A stretch of DNA of 28,325 nt from Oscillospiraceae bacterium (GTDB lineage: Bacteria; Bacillota; Clostridia; Oscillospirales; Ruminococcaceae), in the NCBI GenBank assembly GCA_016296165.1, contig JAEDJV010000017.1, positions 1 to 28,325 on the forward strand, read 5' to 3'. Below the pieces are notes generated by a model. That model was not told the DNA's origin, did not search any database, and saw nothing but the letters and a program-made list of their open reading frames with translations. The translations under genes were made by a program, and so were the position numbers. Positions 7,602 to 14,751 of the stretch are shown one piece after another (the stretch's first letter is position 1; every line of letters begins with the position of its first letter).

Positions 7602-7971
7602 CCATAGGGAAAATTATAATTTCCCCGATATATGAGTTGGTTTTTATTTTATTCGGATCTGCAGGATCATAGTGTACATATACAGTATCTCCTTCACGCA
7701 TTCCGGAATTATAATATCCAAGTTCACGATAATATGATTTGTCATCCACCACATAGCTTACATATACATCATGATCTGTTCTGCGTGTTCCGTTTGATCT
7801 GCGGTGTACTGAGGTTCTTATTTCTTCTATAACTGCTTTGGTTTCCGGTGTGTTTTTGTTAAAACTGTAATGATTAAAGAATATAACTGCACTTATTAAC
7901 ATCATTAAAACGCCGATTGAAGCAAACGCTACTGAAAAAATCCCTAAAACATTATTTTTTTTAAATTTCAT
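7573..7971 (-). CDS. 5' part of a frameshift-split DUF3592-like membrane protein
   Basis: A 132-residue frame. An N-terminal membrane segment (about residues 11-32) is followed by a basic, hydrophilic region with the DUF3592-like pattern TKAVIEEI...VYVHYDPADPNKIKT, then the start of a second membrane segment that is cut off by a TAG just after a run of nine T. The ATG at 7971 is chosen because AGGAGA lies nine bases before it; an in-frame start at 8010 lacks such a site. It is the first gene of the unit that continues into the response regulator and ABC genes, and it has its own strong promoter. DUF3592 proteins are small membrane proteins of unknown function; a link to envelope stress sensing here is only suggested by the neighbours. 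Confidence 0.65.
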   Translation of the reverse strand: MKFKKNNVLGIFSVAFASIGVLMMLISAVIFFNHYSFNKNTPETKAVIEEIRTSVHRRSNGTRRTDHDVYVSYVVDDKSYYRELGYYNSGMREGDTVYVHYDPADPNKIKTNSYIGEIIIFPMGVFFCRNGR

Positions 7972-8028
7972 GATACATCTTCTCCTGATAAATACAATTA
8001 ATAAATCCATTGTTCTTACAACAAAATA

Positions 8029-8057
8029 ATTATACCATCTTTTTATAGCGTATTCAA
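8029..8057 (-). promoter_or_regulatory. Promoter of the DUF3592-regulator unit
   Basis: Minus strand TTGAAT, 17-base spacer, TATAAT, with a TGG directly before the -10 box (extended -10). It is back to back with the clpB promoter. Confidence 0.75.
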
Positions 8058-8087
8058 TAATTTATCAGAATAAAACAGAAAATAATA

Positions 8088-8115
8088 TTGACTTTTGCGG
8101 CAATAGTGATATAAT
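8088..8115 (+). promoter_or_regulatory. clpB promoter
   Basis: TTGACT, 16-base spacer, TATAAT preceded by TGA (extended -10). No CIRCE inverted repeat and no tandem CtsR heptads are visible around it, although these commonly control clpB in Firmicutes. Confidence 0.75.
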
Positions 8116-8155
8116 AATATAAAATTATAAAAATATAAAAAAGGAGAAACGAATT

Positions 8156-10765
8156 ATGAATGCTCAGAAATTCACACAAAAATCACTCGAAGCTATAAAT
8201 GACGCACAGAGTATTGCCATCGCAAATCAGAACATGAACATCGAACAGGAACACCTGTTCCTCGCACTTCTTAAGCAGGAAAACAGCCTTACAGTTCAGC
8301 TTCTGACAAAGATGAATATATCCGCCAGTGAAGTTACCGCTTCAATTGAAACACTGGTTAAATCGCTTCCTAAAGTAACCGGTTCAGGAAGAAAACCAGA
8401 TACAGTATATCTTACAAGAAGCGTTGATACCGCCCTTATAGAAGCTGAAGAAAAAGCAAAACAGATGGGCGACGAATATGTATCTGTAGAACACATAGTC
8501 CTTGCTCTTATTGAAATGCCTAACTCAGCGATGTCAAAGATTTTCTCAAACTATCATATAGATGCACAGACATTTATGACTGTACTTGCACAGGTAAGAG
8601 GCAATACCAAAGTAACAAGTCAGAATCCTGAAGAGACATATGACGTACTGAAAAAATACGGACAGGATCTTACTGAACTTGCTAAAAACAACAAACTCGA
8701 TCCTGTTATCGGACGCGACAGCGAGATAAGAAACATAATAAGGATTCTTTCCAGGAAAACCAAAAACAACCCTGTTGTAATCGGTGAGCCTGGTGTAGGT
8801 AAAACAGCCATTGCCGAAGGACTTGCACTCAGAATAGTACGTGGTGACGTTCCAAGCACTCTTCAGGACAAACATATTTTTTCGCTTGATCTGGGAGCAC
8901 TCGTTGCCGGTGCAAAGTACAAGGGAGAATTCGAAGAAAGATTCAAGGCTGTGCTTAACGAAATAAAAGCCTCTGACGGTCGTATCATCATGTTTATCGA
9001 CGAAATACACATGATAGTAGGCGCAGGAAAATCAGACGGTGCGATGGATGCCGGAAATCTGCTCAAGCCAATGCTTGCAAGAGGTGAGATAGACTGTATC
9101 GGTGCTACAACTCTTGACGAATACAGAAAATATATTGAAAAGGACAAGGCTCTCGAAAGAAGATTCCAGCCTGTTTATGTATCTGAACCTACTGTAGAGG
9201 ATACTATATCAATTCTCAGAGGTCTTAAGGAACGCTACGAAGTATTCCATGGAGTTAAGATTCAGGATCAGGCTATCATTCAGGCAGCCGTTCTCTCAAA
9301 CAGATATATTACAGACAGATTTCTTCCTGACAAGGCTATAGACCTTATCGACGAAGCCTGTGCCATGATAAGAACCGAAATTGACTCCATGCCAACAGAA
9401 CTGGATGAAATTTCACGTCATATCATGAGACTCGAAATAGAAGAAACCGCCCTGAAAAAAGAAGAAGACAAGCTTTCAGCTGAACACCTCAGTGAGATAC
9501 AGCAGGAACTTGCCGAACTCCGCGAAAAATTCAACAGCATGAAAGCTCAGTGGGAAAACGAAAAAAATGCAATTACTGACATTACAAAAATACGCGAGGA
9601 ACTCGAGGCTCTTAACGGCGAAATAGAAAAGGCAGAACGCGAATATGACCTTAATAAAGCTGCTGAATTAAAATACTCCAAACTCCCTGAACTTCAGAAA
9701 CAGCTTGAAGAAAAAGAACAGTTTGCCGAAGAAGCCAAGAGTGAAAATTCACTTCTCAGAAATAAGGTTACTGAAGAAGAAATCGCCAAGATAATCGGCA
9801 GATGGACAGGTATCCCGGTTTCCAAACTCATGGAGAGTGAACGTGAAAAGCTTCTCAGTATGGAATCAATCCTCCATCAGAGGGTTATCGGTCAGGATGA
9901 GGCAGTCCGCAAGGTTTCAGAAGCCATTCTCCGTTCAAGAGCAGGAATTCAGAATCCTAACCAGCCTCTGGGTTCATTCCTCTTCCTTGGTCCTACAGGC
10001 GTAGGTAAAACAGAACTTGCAAAGGCTCTTGCCCAGTGTCTGTTTGATGATGAAAAGAATATCATTCGTATCGATATGAGTGAATACATGGAAAAGCATG
10101 CAGTAAGCAGACTCATAGGAGCTCCTCCAGGATACGTCGGCTATGAAGAAGGAGGACAGCTTACAGAAGCAGTCAGAAGAAGACCGTATTCAGTTGTTCT
10201 CTTTGACGAAGTTGAAAAAGCACATCCTGACGTATTCAATACACTTCTTCAGGTACTTGATGACGGACGAATCACAGATTCGCAGGGACGTACAGTTGAT
10301 TTTAAAAATACTATCATCATTCTTACTTCAAACCTTGGCTCCCACTTCATTCTTGACGGAATAGAAAACGGTGAGATAACAGATGAGGCAAGGGAAAACG
10401 TAGATAAAGTCTTAAAGCAGAGTTTCAGACCTGAATTCCTCAACAGACTTGATGAAATTGTATTCTACAAACCTCTCCAGAAAGATCAGATTATAAGCAT
10501 AGTAAATCTCATGCTTGAATCTCTGCAGAAACGTCTTGCTGACAAACAGCTTACAGTTACAGTTACTGACGCTGCCAAGAACTTTATTATCGAAGACGGT
10601 TTCGATCCAAACTTCGGTGCAAGACCACTCAAGAGATATATCCAGAGAACAGTTGAAACTCTGGTAGCTAAAACCATTATTGCCATAGACCTTGAACCGG
10701 GTACTGAACTCATAGTCGACTACAATTCCGAAAAAGAAGAATTTTCATGTACACCTAAAAATTAA
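8156..10765 (+). CDS. clpB: ATP-dependent chaperone ClpB
   Basis: An 869-residue Hsp104/ClpB disaggregase, full length for the family. It extracts polypeptides from aggregates in the cytoplasm together with DnaK. The order is: Clp N-terminal repeat domain (1-145), first AAA+ module with Walker A GEPGVGKT (210-217) and Walker B IIMFIDEIH, the long coiled-coil middle domain (about 405-525, Glu/Lys-rich, diagnostic of ClpB rather than ClpA/ClpC), a second AAA+ module with Walker A GPTGVGKT and Walker B VVLFDEVEKAH, and the C-terminal small domain. The substrate loop motifs KYKGEFEER and GYVGYEEGG are present. No ClpP-binding IGF/L loop is evident, as expected. AAGGAG precedes the ATG. It is monocistronic between its own promoter and a strong terminator. 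Confidence 0.98.
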   Translation: MNAQKFTQKSLEAINDAQSIAIANQNMNIEQEHLFLALLKQENSLTVQLLTKMNISASEVTASIETLVKSLPKVTGSGRKPDTVYLTRSVDTALIEAEEKAKQMGDEYVSVEHIVLALIEMPNSAMSKIFSNYHIDAQTFMTVLAQVRGNTKVTSQNPEETYDVLKKYGQDLTELAKNNKLDPVIGRDSEIRNIIRILSRKTKNNPVVIGEPGVGKTAIAEGLALRIVRGDVPSTLQDKHIFSLDLGALVAGAKYKGEFEERFKAVLNEIKASDGRIIMFIDEIHMIVGAGKSDGAMDAGNLLKPMLARGEIDCIGATTLDEYRKYIEKDKALERRFQPVYVSEPTVEDTISILRGLKERYEVFHGVKIQDQAIIQAAVLSNRYITDRFLPDKAIDLIDEACAMIRTEIDSMPTELDEISRHIMRLEIEETALKKEEDKLSAEHLSEIQQELAELREKFNSMKAQWENEKNAITDITKIREELEALNGEIEKAEREYDLNKAAELKYSKLPELQKQLEEKEQFAEEAKSENSLLRNKVTEEEIAKIIGRWTGIPVSKLMESEREKLLSMESILHQRVIGQDEAVRKVSEAILRSRAGIQNPNQPLGSFLFLGPTGVGKTELAKALAQCLFDDEKNIIRIDMSEYMEKHAVSRLIGAPPGYVGYEEGGQLTEAVRRRPYSVVLFDEVEKAHPDVFNTLLQVLDDGRITDSQGRTVDFKNTIIILTSNLGSHFILDGIENGEITDEARENVDKVLKQSFRPEFLNRLDEIVFYKPLQKDQIISIVNLMLESLQKRLADKQLTVTVTDAAKNFIIEDGFDPNFGARPLKRYIQRTVETLVAKTIIAIDLEPGTELIVDYNSEKEEFSCTPKN

Positions 10766-10771
10766 ATACAA

Positions 10772-10813
10772 AAAAACAGAAATTCCATACAAACGTATGG
10801 AATTTCTGTTTTT
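10772..10813. terminator. Bidirectional terminator between clpB and the GGDEF-EAL gene
   Basis: A 19-base-pair stem (core CAGAAATTCCATAC with GTATGGAATTTCTG), loop AAAC, flanked by A and T runs so that it can work in both directions. The genes converge here and the minus-strand stop codon touches the hairpin. Confidence 0.92.
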
Positions 10814-13112
10814 ATGAAAAATATTTTGTTTCAAATTCTTCGACATGCATAGGACGATCAAAATAATAGCCCTGAAACACATCACATCCTGCCTCACGCA
10901 GAAACGCAACCTGCTCATCGCTCTCAACACCTTCGATTACAACTTCCATCCCTAACTGCTTGCCAAGTGAAATAATCGTTGCAAGTATCGCACGACTCTT
11001 TTCAAGGTTTCCTGTCTTTTCGAGGAATCCCATATCAACCTTGAGCACATCGACATTCATCTCCTTAAGCATACTAAGCGATGAATATCCGCTTCCGAAG
11101 TCGTCAATTTCAACTTCAAAGCCATAATTTCTTAACCTGTCGATAAGGGCAAACTGATTTTTTGCGTCATTCATAATTGCTGTTTCAGTTATTTCAAGTT
11201 TAAGCTTCGCCGGGTCAATTTCGTACTTTTCAACAAGACCAATAAAAATATTGTATATATCCATGAAGTAAAAATCTTTTGGAGATATATTTACTGAAAT
11301 ATGGTACTTTTCATAACCTTCTTCCTTCCATTTTTTCAGCTGACGGCATGCCAGTTCCCATATATGATGATCAAGTGTGCCTATAAGACCGGATTTTTCA
11401 AAAACGCCAATAAAATTCAACGGAGGAATTATTCCCCGTTCCGGATGGAACCATCTTACAAGAGCCTCCGCCCCTATCAGTTCGCCTTTGGAATTTATCT
11501 GAGGCTGCAGGAACATACGAAACTGTCCGCTTCTTATGGCTTCATTAAACTGACTTGTTATTTCCTTCTCATGAATAAGACTGTTTCTTAGTTTCTCGTC
11601 ATAATATGCAACTATCTCAGTATAACTGTCCTTTATAGAACTTATTGCCATAAACGCCCTGTCGCACATAACTGATACTTCCAGGTTTGTGTCGTTTATC
11701 TGGAATACCCCCATATGTATATATACATGATATGACTTGTTTTCAGATACTTCGCCAAGTTTTTTGATTGCACTAGTAAAAACTTCTTCTTCAAAATACT
11801 TTTTTTCCATGCAGACAGCGAAACGGTCACCCGACATTCGTCCATATAAAGCACTTGTTTTGCTGACATCTATATGTCTGAGTTTCCCTGCGATATTAAT
11901 CAGCAGTTCATCTCCGCGTTCAACACCAAAAACGTCATTTACAAGTTTAAAATCTTTGATATCACAGCAAACCATAACATACTGGTCACTTTCAGCGGTT
12001 TTCATCAGTTCTCTGACTTTTTGGTAAAAATATTCACGGTTATAGAGTCCTGTAAGCTGGTCATGTGTCATGTGATATCTCTCTTTTTTAAATTTCATAA
12101 TCTCTTCAGTTTCATCATGAAAAACAAAGAAACATCCAAGATATTCATTTTTTTTGCTATTTAAAACCTTATAAGAAATATCAATATAGTGCTTTTCCTT
12201 TTTTGTATCATAAAGCGTCATTTTCACAGAAGAATCAGATAATTTATCTTCATTATCTTCCAGAAATTTTTTCAGAAATCCTGACTTAACTTCTTTTATA
12301 TTATGCTCCCCTACGGATTTTACAATAATATCATTGACATATACGCATCTTCCCTTACTGTCATAGCACATAACACCGTCATCCATTGTTTTTACCGCTG
12401 ACGAAAGCAGTTTTTCAACCAGTTCATGCGGAATATAGACAACTGAAAAATAATAAATCCCAAAAACAACTATACTATATGCCGCAACTGAGAGATCAAC
12501 AGGGATACGAAACAGAGATGATACGTTATCCATAATAACGGATATAAGGAAAAAAATCAGTATAACAAGATACCCTTTCTTTTCCACAGAAGGCGAATTG
12601 ATAAATTTGTGAGTAATAATAGTTATTGCATACGCAAACAGAACTACCATATACAGTCGATGAATAACATACGGTATGCCTACAGCGCATATCCGATAAT
12701 ACATAATTCCGTCATGTGTCATGGTTTGAGCACACGAAAATGAAAATTCTGTTGATACGTTTACCAGCATGACTAATGTGTCGGCAACAGCAAGTCCGTA
12801 AAAAATATATTCCAGTACACCGCGTTTCCTCTTAATTTCAGCATAGTTTTCTATAAAAGAAAGAAGACCAAGTATAAGAAAATCCGTTGAAGCAAAATAC
12901 AGGCCGTAGAACAACAGTGCCAGCATCTCTGAATTAATAACTATAGCCGCAGAATAAAAAATTGACATTACCGCAGATAAAATCAGCAGCCTTTTTATTG
13001 AACGCAGCAACGGCTGATTTTCCCTGTTTTTTATTAATTTATATAAAACGAACATTATAGCAGAAATAACCAGTACTACCAGCGAATAAATCTCTATCAC
13101 AATTCTCCCCAC
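10812..13112 (-). CDS. Membrane GGDEF-EAL protein, probable c-di-GMP phosphodiesterase
   Basis: A 766-residue protein. Residues 1 to about 225 hold seven or so membrane segments. A PAS-like region follows (about 235-345, VKTMDDGVMCYDSKGRCVYVN), then a GGDEF domain (about 355-510) and a C-terminal EAL domain (about 520-766). The cyclase signature is decayed: the GGDEF position reads SGDRF, although DQLTGLYNR and the FKLVND region remain. The phosphodiesterase site looks intact: EAL in GAEALVRW, N in SVNIS, ITETA, IDDFGSGYSS, LKVD, IEGVES and QGYYF. It therefore probably hydrolyses c-di-GMP, with GGDEF as a GTP sensor or scaffold. The start is GTG at 13112; a second GTG at 13100, behind AGGTGGGGAG, is equally possible. 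It has its own promoter and is monocistronic. Confidence 0.93.
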   Translation of the reverse strand: MGRIVIEIYSLVVLVISAIMFVLYKLIKNRENQPLLRSIKRLLILSAVMSIFYSAAIVINSEMLALLFYGLYFASTDFLILGLLSFIENYAEIKRKRGVLEYIFYGLAVADTLVMLVNVSTEFSFSCAQTMTHDGIMYYRICAVGIPYVIHRLYMVVLFAYAITIITHKFINSPSVEKKGYLVILIFFLISVIMDNVSSLFRIPVDLSVAAYSIVVFGIYYFSVVYIPHELVEKLLSSAVKTMDDGVMCYDSKGRCVYVNDIIVKSVGEHNIKEVKSGFLKKFLEDNEDKLSDSSVKMTLYDTKKEKHYIDISYKVLNSKKNEYLGCFFVFHDETEEIMKFKKERYHMTHDQLTGLYNREYFYQKVRELMKTAESDQYVMVCCDIKDFKLVNDVFGVERGDELLINIAGKLRHIDVSKTSALYGRMSGDRFAVCMEKKYFEEEVFTSAIKKLGEVSENKSYHVYIHMGVFQINDTNLEVSVMCDRAFMAISSIKDSYTEIVAYYDEKLRNSLIHEKEITSQFNEAIRSGQFRMFLQPQINSKGELIGAEALVRWFHPERGIIPPLNFIGVFEKSGLIGTLDHHIWELACRQLKKWKEEGYEKYHISVNISPKDFYFMDIYNIFIGLVEKYEIDPAKLKLEITETAIMNDAKNQFALIDRLRNYGFEVEIDDFGSGYSSLSMLKEMNVDVLKVDMGFLEKTGNLEKSRAILATIISLGKQLGMEVVIEGVESDEQVAFLREAGCDVFQGYYFDRPMHVEEFETKYFS

Positions 13113-13165
13113 CTTTTCCTAAATCTCCATTTGTTTTTCTCAAACAATCATAACCATATACTAAT

Positions 13166-13194
13166 ATAATACACCATTATATGCAAACTGTCAA
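13166..13194 (-). promoter_or_regulatory. Promoter of the GGDEF-EAL gene
   Basis: Minus strand perfect TTGACA, 17-base spacer, TATTAT, about 54 bases before the GTG at 13112. The rest of the roughly 290-base gap between this gene and the plus-strand operon is very AT-rich, and apart from this and the facing promoter at 13338 I see nothing in it. Confidence 0.8.
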
Positions 13195-13337
13195 TAAAAC
13201 GCTTAAATATTGTCTATATTCACAATACATTCTCTAATTTTTTATGATATTCTTTTTTCGTTTTATAAAATATTTTAATAAAAAATAACTCAATATCATT
13301 AAAAGCACCAAATTTATTTTAATATTCCTTTTTCCCA

Positions 13338-13366
13338 TTGAAAATACCATGTTTTTACTTTATAAT
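13338..13366 (+). promoter_or_regulatory. Promoter of the PP2C-kinase operon
   Basis: TTGAAA, 17-base spacer, perfect TATAAT. The transcript would begin near 13373, which excludes the ATG at 13349 as start of the first gene and supports the GTG at 13403 behind AGGAGG. Confidence 0.82.
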
Positions 13367-13402
13367 ATACTATGCAACGACATTTTATCAGGAGGATTCT
13401 GT

Positions 13403-13942
13403 GTGAATTTATTTAAGAAAATATGTAAGATCAGGATTAACAAAGATGAAATATATGATGTAAAACTCAACAAACTGATTGATTCTGCCAAAAAAGAAGG
13501 GTACAGCAAAATTATTATTGAATTTGACGAAAAAACACATTTCGAACAGATAGCAGAGTCGTCTGAGACTGAACTTGTACACCAGTCACTCACCTGCGTT
13601 ATAAACACAGAAAATGACTATCAGACTTCTTCTACTGTACCGGTTAACTTTAATGGCTGCGAACAGGAACCCTGTACCGAATATATTGCATATATAAATG
13701 ATATTTCTGGAAATACTGTAAGCAGAATATACAGATTTCCATTCAGTTCTGAAAAAATACCAGGAGTCATTTTTGAAGAAGGTTCTGCACAGAACTATTT
13801 TTCCTGTTTAATTTCAAATATCTCTGTACAGCGGCTTCTGGTCGAAGACGAACCAGTAAATATCGGACAGAAGGCTTCACTTTTTTCCGGATGCAGCTTT
13901 TCTGCAGAGAAAAGTGAATATATATTCTATACAAACATCTAA
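13403..13942 (+). CDS. Unknown protein, first gene of the PP2C-kinase operon
   Basis: A 179-residue protein I do not recognise. The GTG start at 13403 is supported by GGAGG seven bases upstream and by the promoter position. There is no signal peptide or membrane segment. The first 50 residues are Lys-rich with an alternating strand/helix pattern (DVKLNKLIDSAKKEGYSKIIIEFDEK). The rest looks beta-rich with scattered Cys and aromatic residues and ends in SEYIFYTNI. It is followed after 12 bases by the phosphatase gene. A cytoplasmic partner or substrate of the kinase/phosphatase pair is possible from position alone; no domain supports it. Confidence 0.75.
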   Translation: MNLFKKICKIRINKDEIYDVKLNKLIDSAKKEGYSKIIIEFDEKTHFEQIAESSETELVHQSLTCVINTENDYQTSSTVPVNFNGCEQEPCTEYIAYINDISGNTVSRIYRFPFSSEKIPGVIFEEGSAQNYFSCLISNISVQRLLVEDEPVNIGQKASLFSGCSFSAEKSEYIFYTNI

Positions 13943-13954
13943 TGGAGACAAAAA

Positions 13955-14743
13955 ATGCAATTAATATCAGGCTTATGCACAGACGCCGGCACGGTAAAAA
14001 AAATCAACCAGGACAGTCTGTGCATAAAATCAGCGAATTTCAGAGACACATCATTTACCATGGGAGTAATTTGTGACGGACTTGGCGGACTTTCTGACGG
14101 TGAAACAGCCAGTTCATACATAGTAAACGGACTGTCTGTATGGTTTGAAAATACCCTTCCCGGACTGTTAAAGGGAAAAATCAGCATGCTGGACATCAGA
14201 CACCAGCTCGATTCAGAACTTCACAGACTTAACCACAACCTTAACCGTTACTGCGAATTGACCGGAAAAAATCCTGCAACAACTATGACTGCTCTGCTGT
14301 TTATTTCATCTGCAGGAAAGGTGATAACAGCACATATAGGCGACACGCGAATTTACAGAATATACGAAGATAAAACTATTATTACAACAGAAGATCATTC
14401 GGTGCTTGCTGAAGAAATAAGAAAAGGAAATATCACTAAAGAAGAAGCTCTTTACGACTCTCGTCAAAATCAACTTACAAAGTGTATGGGGGCAGGACTT
14501 GAAAACATTTCTTTCGATTACAAGATTCTTCCGGAAGAAGATGCATGTACATATCTTATTTGCTCTGACGGGTTCAGGAAAACAATATTGGAAGAAGAGA
14601 TTTCATCTGCACTCAAACCATCTGCGTTAACGGACAATACCTCATCTGAACAGATTCTCAGAAATCTGACTGACCTCTGCATGCAGAGAGGAGAAACTGA
14701 CAACATATCATCGCTGATTCTGAAAATCAAACGGAAGGACTGA
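13955..14743 (+). CDS. PP2C-family Ser/Thr protein phosphatase
   Basis: A 262-residue PPM/PP2C phosphatase that removes phosphate from Ser/Thr residues using two Mn/Mg ions. The motifs appear in the family order: KKINQDS (usual RxxNQD, D20), the metal-binding ICDGLGG (D41, G42), TAHIGDTRIYRI, TTEDHS, LTKCMGAG, LICSDGF and GETDNIS (last aspartate). Length matches stand-alone bacterial PP2C enzymes (Stp/PrpC). GGAG lies shortly before the ATG. It sits immediately upstream of the membrane kinase gene, the common stp-stk order, and should reverse that kinase's phosphorylations. All metal ligands appear present, so I expect it to be active. Confidence 0.94.
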   Translation: MQLISGLCTDAGTVKKINQDSLCIKSANFRDTSFTMGVICDGLGGLSDGETASSYIVNGLSVWFENTLPGLLKGKISMLDIRHQLDSELHRLNHNLNRYCELTGKNPATTMTALLFISSAGKVITAHIGDTRIYRIYEDKTIITTEDHSVLAEEIRKGNITKEEALYDSRQNQLTKCMGAGLENISFDYKILPEEDACTYLICSDGFRKTILEEEISSALKPSALTDNTSSEQILRNLTDLCMQRGETDNISSLILKIKRKD

Positions 14744-14751
14744 AATAAAAA

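Noticed and set aside
3829..7971. Complete lantibiotic biosynthesis cluster
   Set aside because: Only regulator, kinase and transporter genes are present. There is no LanM/LanB/LanC, no peptidase-type transporter and no small precursor peptide with a leader motif in the gaps.
8546..9147. Long open frames antisense to clpB
   Set aside because: They are Ser/Cys/Phe-rich shadows of conserved ClpB coding sequence with no ribosome binding site or family resemblance.
13349..13402. Upstream ATG extension of the first PP2C-operon gene
   Set aside because: It overlaps the -10 box of the promoter and has no ribosome binding site, whereas the GTG at 13403 has GGAGG.
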